The translations under genes and the position numbers were made by a program. 64,000 bases of DNA, taken from NCBI GenBank assembly GCA_016508695.1, contig VNKQ01000012.1:806001-870000 (forward strand), given 5' to 3'. The stretch is from Hyphodiscus hymeniophilus. Its lineage: Eukaryota; Ascomycota; Leotiomycetes; Helotiales; Hyphodiscaceae. The number at the start of each line of letters is the position of its first letter. Within the stretch, counting starts at the first letter, position 1. This document shows, one piece after another, positions 44,698 to 58,500 of this stretch. Under the pieces are notes generated by a model that made no database searches, was not told where the DNA came from, and saw only the letters and a list, made by a program, of their open reading frames with translations.

Positions 44698-47600
44698 TGT
44701 CACAAAATTAAGGCTTAACTAATCTTATAGTTATAAAATATCTAATTATACTCGTTAAATATTTGGTTACGTCGTGTGATTACTTAAGCTCTATCTAAGT
44801 ACTTATTTCGCTAAGCTCTATAAGAGTAATTTAACACTTAGGAGAAGACTAACTTCCTCTTCTTTTTTCTTTAGACTAAATAATACTTAATATACGCTTA
44901 TTCAAATAGTCTTTTCTTATAAACCCTTTCTCTTTAAAGATTAAACCAATTATTTACGCGATAGTTATAAGCCTGGTTCGTATAATACTTAGGGATTGTT
45001 TATTCTAAAAAGTATATTATAATATATTATTATATAAGTAGATTTAAGTATACGGCTTTGCCCACTAGAATAGACGAGCTAACTCTTATTGACTTTTTAA
45101 GAAGAATAACCCTTATATTAAGGTTTTCTTTAATTAGAATAATAACTAATTATTTGATTTATTTTATATACGATTACTTAAAAGCCTTTAAGCAAAGTAT
45201 TAACTATTTTATAATATGTCTACCTTATATAGTATAGTAATTCTAGTCGATATCTAATTAAAGACCCGATTAGAGTAGCTAGAATAATACTCTTCCTTTT
45301 ATTATAACATAAGATTACTTAGTGTTTTAAAATATATAAATCTAATAGTTCTAAGTACTCTAGTATACTCTACTCTCCCTCTAAAAGTAATAGGATTAGA
45401 ATAAATAATCGAGAAGCTAAATATAGTCTATTAGCTTAAGTAAATTGAGTTTAATCTTATAAAGGTAGTAAAGGCAAAATAAGATTGTATTAAAATCGCA
45501 AATCGAACGCGTAATAAAACCCTAGTAACCTTTAAAAGAATACTCTCTACTTTAGAAAAAGCAAATCCTAGACTAAAACTAGTTATTCCTTTTAAACCGA
45601 CTACTACTATTACGATATATAATAATATTCGGGGTCGATACTAAGCTTACTTTAAGTCGGTTATATAAGAGCGTAAGGAATAGGATAAACGATTATAAGA
45701 TCTTTTAGTAATCTTTAACTAAGTAAATTTATTTATTAATAAGGAAATACTATAAGCAATTAAAACTAGATTAATACTTAGTAATAATATAAGCTTATAA
45801 TTACTTTTAATTAAACTCAAGAATTATATAACTCTAGTAAAAGGAACCTTTATAGCTATAACTCGACAAACCTACCAAGAAGTCTTAAAAGAAGGTTAGA
45901 AAAGCTCGACTAATCGCCTTAAGTAGTTTTTAAAATAAGAGAATATATTAATTATTACTTGTATATATAAACTTTTAAATATCGAGCTAGGTTACCTCTT
46001 AGTTACTAATTTCTTAAAAGCGATTAAAAGAATACTCTTAAAGTTTACTTGTAATTAAATAAGTAAGGTAATTATAACTTAAGAAATAAGAGAGGCAATT
46101 ATTAATATTAATATCTTAAGATAACTCTTCTTAGCTTACTTATATAAGTAATTACTAAATATAAAATTAGTAAAATCTCGTTTAGTAATAGTTACTTTTA
46201 AAAGTTCCTTAAGACAAGATCGATCGCTAAGTCCTTTTAAATATAATTATTTATACCTCCCGAGAGGTAAAAAGTATTCTTAGAAACTAGAGTCTTATAA
46301 ACGCCTAAAAGTAGCGATTATTAGGACAACTAATTACAAGTTTAAGACTAAGCTTAGTAATCCCGAAAAAGATAAAATTAAAAATTAAGCAAAAAGTAGC
46401 TATTAGAAATAGTTAATTAAAAAAAAGAAATAAAAGTAATACCTCGACAAGATACTAAACTTAAAGAAATAGTAAAGTAAGTACTTAAATAAAGTTAACT
46501 ATACAATTATTAATTTAGACTTACTTGAAAAAGCGGGTTATAGGATTTATTTGACTTTTAATTCTCTAAAGAAATACTTACTTTTTAATAATATACTTTT
46601 CGATAATTATAAATTAATATACTTAGTTAATATAAAGAACTTACTTAAGCCTAATTCCTTTATTCTTTCGATTAATAGTAATATAGTCGAAGTCGGTTTA
46701 GGTACTCTCCCGATTATTAAAAGAGGTACTCGAGTAATTAAAAATCTATTTAATAGGCTAAAAGAACCTTATATATCTAATCTTACTCTTTCGGATATAG
46801 CTATAGTTAATAGTTTTTATGTAAATATTATTTTAAAAGCTTAAATACTTAAAGTAAGAGTTTAGTTTTATAAACTTAATTGTTTATTAAAATATAAGAG
46901 TATTAATTCTAACGTTATTATACTTAATATAAAACGTAAATTTAACTTAGTTTTCCTTAAATACAAGCTACTTACTTCTTACTTAAGTTCTCTCCTTATA
47001 ATTCTAATATATATAAGACTAATAATAATATACTTAATAATTAAATAATAACTAAAGAAGTCGTTTAAACGATTAAGAGACTACTTAAAACCCTAGAGCG
47101 ATTTAGCTAAGCTTTAGTATTAACAAGTAAGATACCCTAGACTAAAGGTCCTCGAGTCACTTATAAAAGTAGCTAAGAATATAATTATTAAAAGAATACT
47201 AATTGTATATTATAAAGCTTATACTCTTATATTAGCTAAAAAGTAAATCTTTTGCTAAGTATTATACTTTAAATCGCTAAGACTATTTTAAAGAATTATT
47301 TGGGATCTTTTTAATTTCCCTAGAGTATATAACGGTATTAGCTAAATTCTATTAATTAAAAACGAGTTTAGTAAAAAGTACTAGGGATTTATACTTATAA
47401 AGAAACGCGGGATTATAGTTATAGATTTAATCTCTTATTTTAATTTATAAGTAAAACGCTAATTTAAATTATCGATTTATAAGATTAAGAGTAATTAAGA
47501 TACTTTAGTAATCTTTTCTTTTAATATAATAGATTTTGAGCGATAGGCCGATATAAAAGAAATCGATATAAAATTAGTATTAACTTATACTTATAAGCCT

Positions 47601-50600
47601 ATTAGTATAATCGAGAAAGCTAAGAAAAATATAATCGAGAAATCGATTAAAATAAGACTTATTACTAATCTCCTAGAAAACCTTTAGCCGGAGATATATA
47701 AAGTAATAATTTACTTATATACTATTCTTCTCTCTAAAGCTTATAAGTAACGCTTATTAAATAAAGTCTTATACTTATAGTTTCGGAACTACTTTAAATA
47801 ATATAATTAAGCGCTTATATAACAAGTAATAACTAATTTTAAACCTAATTAGAATAAGATTTATACTTACGGCGCTCGAGTATACGCTCTAAAAAAAGAA
47901 TAATAAGAAGGCGAAAACAAAAGAGTATTTAAAGTACTTTCCCGAGTATATATTAAATACTTAGTTAAATATATTGCGTTTAATATATATAAGATTTAAG
48001 TGCCTTAACTTAGAAGAGTAATTGTTATAAGAGATATAACCTTCGATAAAACTAAATTTTATATTCTTAATTAGAAGATATAAAAGTAATAGCCCTTAGT
48101 AAGCGCTAAAGCTATTATTTCTCTAATTAAAGAGTATAAAATTTAGGACGCTACTAATAAAATTATTAAATATCTTCTTATAAACGAGATACCCTCTTTT
48201 AAAAGAAAAGTTATAATTATACTAAAAGATCTTATACGCGAGATTTTAAGGGATAAGCTTCCGAGTAAAAATAATAAGAGTTAGAACTCGGGGGTAAGTA
48301 AAGAAATTAGACTTTTAACTTTTAAATAAATATTTAAGCTAGCAAACTTATAAATAAAAACTAAGAGGAGTAATAACGATTATTTATTTAAAAGAATACT
48401 TATAGTTAGTAATTATACTAATAGCGAGTTAGATAAGAGTATAATTACTTAAAGATTAGCTTAGTTATTAAACGAGTACTCGAGTAAGAGTAAACGATTA
48501 ATCCCTTAAGTAATTATATATTAATTTAGGGAATTACTTAGCCTAGCGTAAGGCGAATTTAGCTCTAGCGATTATAAAATAGCTACGAGTAATAGTCTCT
48601 TAATAATAAAAAATAGCCTTTTAAGCAATATTCTAATAATAAGAGTCTCAAATTGTAAGATATATTAATTAGGTAAATTAAAACGATAAGTATAGAAAAA
48701 TTAACGGCCTAAGCTATAAATTGTCTTTAAAGAAGATTTAGATAAGAACGAACTAAATATACTATATATTACTTCGATATATACCTCGATTTTAAGATTA
48801 AGCTAAGAGTAATATAATAAGTTTTTATTAACGTTTTAAAAGGACTTAAGCTATAAAAAACAAGTCTAGATAATATACGTAATAATCTTTGCTTTTATTT
48901 TAGTAAATAATACTTCGAGAGGAAAAACACTTTTAGCTTTAAAAAAAGTTTACTAAAAAGATCTTTTAAAGGCATTAAAGTTATAAAGCAATCTCGAGAT
49001 ATATAAATATAGCAATTACTTTATTTAAGATATAAGATTAGAAATTAAGAATTTAGAGCTAAGAAACTATTAGAGACAAATTAAAGTAAGCTTAGTTAAT
49101 TTAAAAGCTATTTCTCTAAAATAAGTCTTTACTTATAAAATAAACTTAAACGGTTTTATAATTCGCTATAAGTCTCGGATTATTATTTATAGTAATCTCT
49201 AAAAAAAAAATTTAATTATTTCTATATATATTACTATACTTATTACTCGTTCGTTTCGAGTAATTATAACTATTATAGCTTACTTCGATTTTAAAATTAA
49301 GTAATATAACGTTATTAATACTTTTATTAATACTTTATAAAACAATAAAAGAATATAAGTAATATATTAGCTCCCTTTAGGCTTTAAGAAAGTAAGGTTT
49401 TATATAGAGATCGACCGAGCTTTATATAGCTTATAAGACTCCCTAGCTCTTTAATATTAAGACTTTTCCTCGATAATTAAGTCTTTTAGGTTAATCTAAA
49501 GTAAAGAAAAGCCGTACCTCTTTTATAACCTTACTCGACAAATCTTTATAGTCTTTTATATAAATAATATACTAATCTTATACTATAAAAGAAATAAGTA
49601 AAAGGTATATAAGTTTACTAAAAAGCTAAAGAAGTCGTATAAGCTTTAGGACTTAAGAGATATTTAATAGTTCTTAAGTATTCGTATAGTTAGAGATTAG
49701 AATAATAAGACAATCTTCTTACTTTATAATACTTATATTAAAAAGATTGCTCGAAAGTTTAATTTAGTTAAATAGAAATGTCCGTTTATACTACTCTTAG
49801 GAACTAAGCTTGTTAAAAACCTAGAGATAGTAATACCGAGCTTTATTAAGGCATATCAAGAAAAAACGTATTATTTGCAAACGATATTAAAACTCGGCGA
49901 TCATTTTACAGGTATACGATATTCTTATTTGGAGGACTTATTACTTAGAAAGTAACTCGATAGTCGATAGTATTAACGTCTATTACTCAAGTAAAGCTCT
50001 TAGAAGTAAAGTATATAGCTAAAGAAACGATAGTATTATAACGATTTTTTAAGGAGATTAAACTCTTGCTTAAAGACTCTTAGACGATCTTTTATAATAA
50101 TTAACAAATAATTAAACTAATCGTAAGGGAGAATAAGAGAATTACAACTAAGTTATAATATATAAACATTTAAAACATATAGCTTTACTAAGAGTATAGA
50201 TTTAAAACGTTTAAAGTAATATACTTACTAACTAGTAAAATACTAATAGATAGGCTTATTAAAAATCTCCTTAAATATAAGTTTAAGTATTTCCGAGCTT
50301 TATTAAATCTATAAGATATATATAAAAAGATTAAAGATCTTAAGAAAGTATAGGATCTAGAGTATTAATTATGTAAAAGTATTAATTAATTAGCGTTTAG
50401 TAAGTAGATATTAGACGGATCTCTAAGGATTAGACTAGGTATTTAATTAATATAATTAAGGATTAGAGATTAACAATTAAATATCTTCTAGATATTAATA
50501 AAATCTATTAAGATTCTAGCTAGATATTACTAGGATTAAATAGATTAATAGAATATTTAGTAAGATACTAGTAGGACTATTATAGAATTCTATATAGATA

Positions 50601-52814
50601 CTAGTAAGATTAACTAAAAGAATTAAGTAGAGTTTTCTATACTTTAAAGCTATAATATAATAAGATAATATAATTAATAATTATATATTTTATTTTATAA
50701 GTTATTTATTTTATAGTTAAGGGAATTTAATAGATTAATACTTATTTAGGTATTATTACTAAGTTACTTTAATATAAAAAAAAGAAGAACGAAAATATAT
50801 TATAAAAGACTACTTAGTATTTCCCTTAGATTACTAGTAGATTATTTGCTACCTTAACTACTTAGACTATATATAGTATTTATATAAGTAGTAAAGGCTT
50901 AAGTAAGTATTGCTTACTTACTAGTCTTTAAACTAGTAAAACTAAAAGAAAGAGTTCTAGTGCGACGAGAAGTAAGACCTTAATCGTTATTATTATTCCT
51001 ATATTAACAAGTACTAATTCCTAGAGCGTAATTAGTAAGATTAATAAAATTATTAATCTTTAGTATAATTTAAATAGTAATCTTTAATTACTTTATTTTC
51101 TATATAAGAATTAGTATTAATTAAACAAAAACTTTATATTTAATATACCTTTCAATTAAAACTCTAGTTAGCTTTCTAATAGTAATACTTAGTATAGAAT
51201 AGCTAAATATATAAAAGAATACTAATAGGGATCGGAACGTAAGAGTGTATATAGTATTAGTAATACTAATTATTATATAATATAGTAGAATTCTTAAAGT
51301 AACGACTATTAGATTTTCTAGCTATTAAAGAAGACAAATAACTAAGGTAAGACTAATCTCGCCGAGTACTAAGACTATAAGTAGGACTACGAGAATAACG
51401 AGAAGGAGTATCCGGAATATAATTGTTTAAAATATAATTGTTTAGAATAAAAGAATAAAGACTAAGGCGAGTAGTCTAACTATATAAGTAGCGAATAAGA
51501 TTACTATCCGGACAAGTAATAAAAATAAGAGTTAGTATAAGTAATAAGTATAAAAGCTAGTAATAGTAATTACGTAACTTAGTAAGAGATAAAATTAAAT
51601 TGTCTTTATCTTTTTTATCTTTATCTTCTCTAGCTTCGTCTTCCTTATCTTCTTCTTCTTTATTATTATTATTATTATTATAATCGTTATTATCGCGGTA
51701 ATTATTAGTAAGAGAAGAGAGAGATTAGAAGGGATTATTAGATTCGGTAATAAAAAGATTAATAAGTATTTTTACTTGCTTTTCTTTAAAGCCCTACTTA
51801 ATAAAAAGGTTAGTTATACTAATTATTAAATATAAAGTGATAATTAGATAAAGTTAGGAATTAAACCTAGAATTTAGACGAAGGTAATCGATTATTTAAG
51901 CTTTTACTTATACCTTTACTCGAGGTATTACTTATATTAATAATTAATAAGAAGATAAAAGAGCTATTAATAAAATAGTAATAATATACTATTATAATAG
52001 TATTAAAAGTTAACGTTATTATTTATTATTATTATTAGAGGTTAAAAGGTCGCGAGATTGCGATTTTATACTTATAGCCTAATTAGTTGCGCGCCTACTA
52101 ATACGGTTAAAAGCGTGTCAAGTCACTAGATTAATTAAGGTAGCTATAGAGATTAGACGACGTGCAAAGTTTGCGTTATTTATATTATTTGCGTTGTTTA
52201 TACTATTTGTAAGGCTAAGAGATAAAAGAGATATTAGTTAGAACTAATTATAATATTAGTTACTACTAAGTACAAGATCTCTAATTAAATTAATTATATT
52301 AAGTAATTAAATAAAGTAAACGCTAATATCTATAAATCGAAATCTATATATATATAAAGTATAGGGAACTTACTTATAAGCTATATAAGTAAACACACGC
52401 TATATCCTATAATCGACTTCGAATATAAGTATATATTCTAATATATCGAATTAAAGCTATTCGAGAAATATAAGGGACTAGGGATTACAAAACAATAATT
52501 ATTATAAAATAAAAAGTCTTTAGACTTCTTTATAATAATTAGGGGGTATATTATAAAATTAAGGCTTAACTAATCTTATAGTTATAAAATATCTAATTAT
52601 ACTTGTTAAATATTTAATTACGTCGTATAATTACTTAAGCTTTGTCTAAGTACTTATTTCGCTAAGCTTTACGAGAGTAATTTAATACTTAAGAGAAGAC
52701 TAACTTCCTCTTCTTCTTTCTTTAGACTAGATAATACTCAATATACGCTTATTCGAGTAATCTTTTCTTATAAACCCTTTCTCCTTAAAGATTAGACCGA
52801 TTATCTACGCGATA
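44698..52814 (+). mobile_element. Complete but dead Ty1/copia LTR retrotransposon, copy 2
   Basis: 8,117 bp. 5' LTR 44,698-44,963 and 3' LTR 52,549-52,814 (266 bp each). The flanking pentamers TGTTT and TATTT differ by one G-to-A, consistent with a target duplication hit by RIP. A polypurine tract TTAGGGGGTA precedes the 3' LTR. Order: gag region, protease/pre-integrase (the open frame 46,551-46,844 with IVEVGLGTLPIIKRG), integrase (about 46,870-48,280), reverse transcriptase (about 48,690-49,860), RNase H (about 49,900-50,345). The RT active site YxDD reads YINN at 49,557-49,568, both Asp codons mutated to Asn by G-to-A changes. Relative to the fragment at 20.5 kb it lacks about 230 bp near 49,862. 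It is the least AT-rich of the copies, so probably the youngest or least mutated. Confidence 0.85.
50350..52536. other. Extra 2.2-kb segment between RNase H and 3' LTR of copia copy 2
   Basis: Pol ends near 50,345 with a readable LLNLQDI-type end. The following 2.2 kb is present in the same place in copies 1 and 3 (about 24,280-26,500 and 55,890-58,100, reversed). It includes a TTATTATTA microsatellite near 51,659. On the reverse strand around 51,700-51,150 a frame rich in Ser, Tyr, Pro, Arg and Asn is legible if TAA/TAG are read as former Gln codons. Whether it encoded a protein is unproven. Confidence 0.5.
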
Positions 52815-53956
52815 TATTTAAATTAGGCTTGATTTTTTATAAGTTTGAATCCGGGTTGAACTCGAGTTGGGTTTAAGTTGAGTTTGAATTAGATTTAACT
52901 TTTAGCGTAAATTTTAGGCTTAGTTTAAAACTGGATTAAATACTAACTTTATAAAATTACTTATCAATAGTGATTAGTAAGCCGGCTAAACCTCCGCTAA
53001 ACTTCGGGTAAACTTCAGATAAACCGGCTAATTATAAGCCTATAATTTTAATGTTTCGCTTAAAATTTCAAGGGTTCGTTCAAAAATTTAGAGTTCATAG
53101 ATTCGCTTAAGCTCTAGCTCGTTTAATATTAACGCTAAAAAGGTCAAAGTATCAAAATCACGTGATTTAGACCGACATTATAGTATGGGCGGCTATTCCT
53201 CCCTTAATTAGTCCTATTAATAGGGAAAGATACTTAGGTAAAAAAAACTTATTATTATAGTAGTTAAGCCTAGTTCTAATTAGGCTTAAGTCGGGTTTGA
53301 TTTTTAGGCTGAACCAATTTATCACTGATTTCAAAAAAAGTTGAACCCGGTTTGAACCAAGTTTCAAGAAAAGTTGAGCCTACTTTGAACCTAGTTTGAA
53401 CTCGAGTTAAGTTTAGTTTGAACTCGATTTGACTACTAAGCCTATAACCAATAAGTAGTAATATACTAATATTAAGACTACCTAGGCTGAATACTCAATT
53501 AATACTAAATTAGTAATACTTACTTAGGGGCCCACTGCTAAGTGTTTGACCAGGACTGGCCATACACAATATAAGGTTAAACTAGTATATATTATATAAA
53601 GGTTAGGGTTCAACCTTGGCTAACCCGGGTTAACCAGGGTTAACCAAGTTTATATTAGGTTAATACTAGTTTAACTAAGATTAAATTTGAATTTAGCCTT
53701 AGTTTAATCAGCGTTTATAGTCACTAGTCACGTGCCTTATTAAATCACCTGATATTTTTCAAACCCTATTTATTAGGTTATATTATTAACTATATAATTA
53801 AAGCTATGACGCTAGCTATCAACCTAAATAGGCTAAATTATAATAAAACTAATTTTCTTAGAAATCTTTTTTTCAATTTCAATTAAACTTTAATTAAACC
53901 GGGTTAATTTTTTAAATTAGTTTGACCAGTTTCACAGATTAAACTCTAAACTTTTA
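52815..53956. mobile_element. Family C repeat copies
   Basis: Holds the reverse complement of 34,260-34,600 (including the ATCACGTGAT palindrome at about 53,158) and then the terminal sequence ACTTAGGGGCCCACTGCTAA at about 53,523, followed by GGTTAACCCGGG-type palindromes (53,600-53,660). The short minus ORF at 53,167-53,367 is not a gene. Confidence 0.5.
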
Positions 53957-55120
53957 GGGATAAGCTATTTTAACTATAATATTAGCTATTTTAAATCTTA
54001 AGGGGTATACCCACTATATACTTAGAAAAGTATATACCTAGAGATACTTTCTTTATTAAAATATAGCCGGTTAGAGTTAATAATTAAAGTTAGTTCCAAG
54101 GGGTTAAGAGGCGGTAAGAGCCCCCTATATAAGGATATCTTTTATATTTATATTATTTTTTGCAATTATATTTAATTATATTTTAAATATAATATTAGAA
54201 GTAATTATAATAGTTTTAATATTCTTATATAAGCGTAATTTTGATATATATATTATAATATAAATAACTAGTAGGGACTAATAGAGTTACTTAGGGGCCC
54301 ACTACTAAGTGTTTGACCAGGGCTGGCTATGTTTAATATAAGGCTAAACTATATATTGTATAAAAGTTAGGGTTTAACCCTAGTTAACCCTGGCTGACCC
54401 GGGTTAACCAAGTTTGGCTAGGTTAGCACTAGTTTAATTAAAGTTAATAATAAGCTTAGGCTTAGCTTGATTAGAGTTTATAGTAGCTAGTCACGTGACT
54501 TAACAAATCACGTGATGTTTTAAAAAGTTAATTATTAGGTTATATTATTAGTTATATAGGTTGAGTTATTTTAGTATATATTATAAGTTTCAAATATAAC
54601 TTAAAATAAGCTATCTTAGCTATGTTTATATTTAAGGAAAGTGCGATTTAAGGTAACTTCCTTTACTAAATTAAGTTTAAATTCCTCGATTAAGCTATAA
54701 CTAAGCCAATTTCAACGCTAAAATTAAGCGAGTTAAAAATTCGGTTGAATTAGGAAAAACACTACTAGGGAGCCTAGCCACTAACCTAAATAGGTTAGAC
54801 TATAATAAAAAAAAAATTCAAAAAAGGTTTTTTTTTAAATTTCAATTAAACCTAATTTAAACCGGGCTAACTATATTAACCTAGTCTAACCCGTTTCGCA
54901 GATTAAACTCTAAACTTTTACTAATTTACTTATAATACCTTAGTTAACCTTAGTTAACCCTGGTTAACCCGGGTTAACCCAGGTCAACCTTAGTTAATTC
55001 TAATTTAATTCGAAAATAATCTTTAGTATAATTATATATAACCTAGGTTAACCCTGGTCAAACACTTGTACTAGTGCCCCCATAGTAAAATAAGTAGCAT
55101 TAGAGTTGAAATAGCTTCCT
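53957..55120 (+). mobile_element. Family A element copy 4, split by family C
   Basis: Starts GGGATAAGCTATTTTAAC; the right end (GCATTAGAGTTGAAATAGCTT) is displaced to about 55,100 by an insertion at 54,296-55,090. Flanking octamers AACTTTTA and AACTTGTA match at 7 of 8. The right terminus has lost a few bases. Confidence 0.6.
54296..55090. mobile_element. Family C element with inverted ends
   Basis: Left end ACTTAGGGGCCCACTACTAA then GTGTTTGACCAGGGC; right end GGTCAAACACTTGTACTAG then TGCCCCCATAGT. These are imperfect inverted repeats of about 30 bp, so family C is a DNA-type element of roughly 0.8 kb. Inside are arrays of GGTTAACC palindromes (54,380-54,415 and 54,945-54,985) and a CACGTG motif. 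No coding frame. Confidence 0.6.
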
Positions 55121-55530
55121 AACTTGTATTTAAGTATTAATAATAGTCTACTTAACCTTGGTTAACCTTGGTTAACCCTAGTCAACCCGGGTTAACCCTA
55201 GTTAACTCTACTTTAATTTAAAAATAATTTAAAGTTTAGTTATAAATTTTAGGTTAGCCTCGGTCAAACACATATACTAGTGTCCCTATAATGATTAAGC
55301 TAAGCTTAATTGGGTATTAAGTGGGGCTCAGGGATCGGAACCGGCTCAATAGGATAACTCTCGCTCTTAATCCGGACTGGCTCCGAACCGGTTCGGAACC
55401 CTGATTGATCCCTAGTTGACCCCTGATCAACACGTGATCAAACCCTCTATATTGCGCACCCAAGTAGTTTTTAAATCGAGTTTTTATTTATAGTAAGAGA
55501 TACTTAGTAAGGCTATGAGCTATGGAATTA
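55121..55530. repeat. Further family C-like sequence with GGTTAACC arrays
   Basis: GGTTAACC/GGTTAACCC units at about 55,148-55,205 and a second end-like CGGTCAAACACATATACTAG at about 55,259, then GGAACCGGCTC units. A third degraded copy next to the first. Confidence 0.5.
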
Positions 55531-58500
55531 GGGTTAAGCTATTTCAACTTTACTTCCGGCTACTTTAACTCTTAGGAGGTATACTTAGAAACGCACGTGG
55601 CTAGAGATACTTTATTGTGTAAATAATCGGTCTAATCTTTAAGGAAGAAAGGTTATAAGAAAAGATTACTCGAGTAAGTATATATTAAGTATTATTTAGT
55701 CTAAAGAAAGAAGAAAAAGAAGTAAGTCTTTTCTTAAGTATTAAATTACTCTTATAAAGTTTAGTAAAATAAGTACTTAAATAAAGCTTAAGTAATTATA
55801 AGATATAATTAAATATTTAACGAGTATAATTAAATATTTTATAATTATAAGATTAATTAAGCTTTAATTTTATAATATATTCCCTAATTATTATAAAAAA
55901 GTCTAGAGACCTTTTATTTTATAATAACTATTATTTTATAATCTTTAATCCCTTATATTTCTCGAATAATTATAATTCGATATATTAAAATATATACTTA
56001 TATTCGAAGTCAATTATAAAATATAATATATATTTACTTATATAGCTTATAAGTAAGTTCCTTATACTTTATATATATATAGATTTCGAGTTATAAATAT
56101 TAGTATTTATTTTATATAATTACTTAAAGTAATAATTAATTTAATTAGAGATTTTAAACTTAATAGTAACTAGTATTATAATTAACTCTAATTAATATCT
56201 CTTTTATTTCTTAGCCTTATAAATAATATAAATAATACAAATAATATAAATAATATAAACTTTATATATTATTTAATTTTTATAATTACTTTAATTAATT
56301 TAGTAACTTAATACGCTTTTAACTATACTAATAAGTATATAGCTAATTAGGCTATAAGTATAAAATCGCGATCTCGCGACTTTTAACTTCTAATAATAAT
56401 AATAAATAATAACGTTAACTTTAATTATTATAATAATAATATATTATTATTATTTTATTAATAGCTCTTTTATCTTTTTATTAATTATTAATATAAGTAA
56501 TATTATAAGTAATAATATAAGTAATAACTCGAGTATTTAATTACTTTCGTTTAAATTTTAAGTTTAATTTCTAAGCTTTATTTAATTAATACTTTATATT
56601 TAATAATTAATATAATTAATCTTTTTAATATATAAGGCTTTAATAAAAAGCTTTAAGTAAAGATACTTATTAATCCTTTTATAATTAAATCTAATAATCC
56701 CGTTTAATCTTCTCTTTTTCTTATTAATAATTATAATAATAATAATAATAATAAAGAAAAAGAAAATAAAAAAAAATAAAAAAAAAAAAAAGTAAAAAGA
56801 TAAAGATAATTTAATCTTATCTCTTATTAAGTTATATAATTACTATTATTAGCTTTTATACTTATTACTTATATTAACTCTTATTTTTATTACTTATTTA
56901 AATAATAGTTTTATTTATTATTTATATAATTAAATTACTTACTTTAGTCTTTATTCTTTTATTTTAGATAATTATATTTTAAATACTCTTTCTTATTATT
57001 CTTATAATCTTACTTATAGTCTTAATACTTAGCGAGATTAGCCTTACTTTAATTTTTTTTTTTTTTTAATAATTAGAAAATCTAATAATTATTACTTTAA
57101 GAATTCTATTATATTATATAATAATTAATATTATTAATACTATATATACTCTTATATTCTAATCCCTATTAGTATTCTTTTATATATTTAACTATTTTAT
57201 AATAAGTATTTTTATTAGAAAACTAGCTAGAGTTTTAGTTAAAAAGTATATTAAATATTAAGTTTTTATTTAATTAATATTAATCTTTATATAAAAAATA
57301 AAGTAATTAAAGATTATTATTTAAATTATATTAAAGATTAGTAATTTTTTTAATTTTACTAATTACGCTTTAAAAATTAATACTTATTAACGTAAAAATA
57401 ATAATTATTATTAGAGTTTTATTTTTTAATATATTAGTTTTCTTTTTTTTGGTTTTATTAGTTTAAAGACTAGTAAGTAAAAAATACTTACTTATACTTT
57501 TATTACTTATATAAATATTATATATAGTCTAATTAATTAAAGTAGTAAATAATCTATTAATAATTTAAAAAAATATTAAATAGTCTTTTATAATATATTT
57601 TTCTTTTTCTTTTTTTATATTAGAGTAACTTAGTAATAATACTCAAATAAGTATTAATTTATTAAATTCCCTTAATTATAAAATAAAATATATAATTATT
57701 AATTATATTATCTTATTATATTATAACTTTAAAATATAAAAAACTTTACTTGGTTCTTTTAGTTAATTTTATTAGTATTTATATAAAATTTTATAATAGT
57801 CTTACTAGTATCCTACTAAATAATTTACTAATTTATCTAATCCTAATTATATCTAGTTAAAACCTTAATAAATTCTATTAATATTTAAAAGATATTTAAT
57901 TATTAATCTTTAATTCTTAATTATATTAATTAAATGCCTAGTTTAATCCTTAAAAATCTATTTAATATTTACTTACTAAACGCTAATTAATCGATACTTT
58001 TATATAATTAATACTTTAAATCTTATACTTTTTTAAGATCTTTAATCTTTTTATATATATTTTATAAATTTAATAAAGCTTAAAAATACTTAAACTTATA
58101 CTTAAAGAGATTCTTAATAAGCTTATTTACTAGTATTTCACTAGTTAGTAAGTATATTACTTCGAATATTTTAAATTTATACTCTTAGTAAAGCTATATA
58201 TTTTAAATCTTTATATATTATAACTTAGTTATAATTCTCTTATTCTCTTTTATAATTAGTTTAATTATTTATTAATTATTATAAAAAATCGTTTAAGAGT
58301 CTTTAAACAAGAGTTTAATCTCTTTAAAAATTGTTATAATATTATTGTTTTCTTAATTATATACTTTACTCTTAAAAGCTTTATTTAAGTAATAAATATT
58401 AATATTATTAAATATTAAGTTACTTTTTAAATAATAAGTCTTTTAAATAAAAACCTTATATACTTATAAGATAATCGCCGATTTTTAATATTATTTATAA

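Noticed and set aside
53167..53367. Minus-strand 66-codon ORF in the AT-rich block
   Set aside because: It lies wholly in the family C repeat, with composition-driven openness and no motif.
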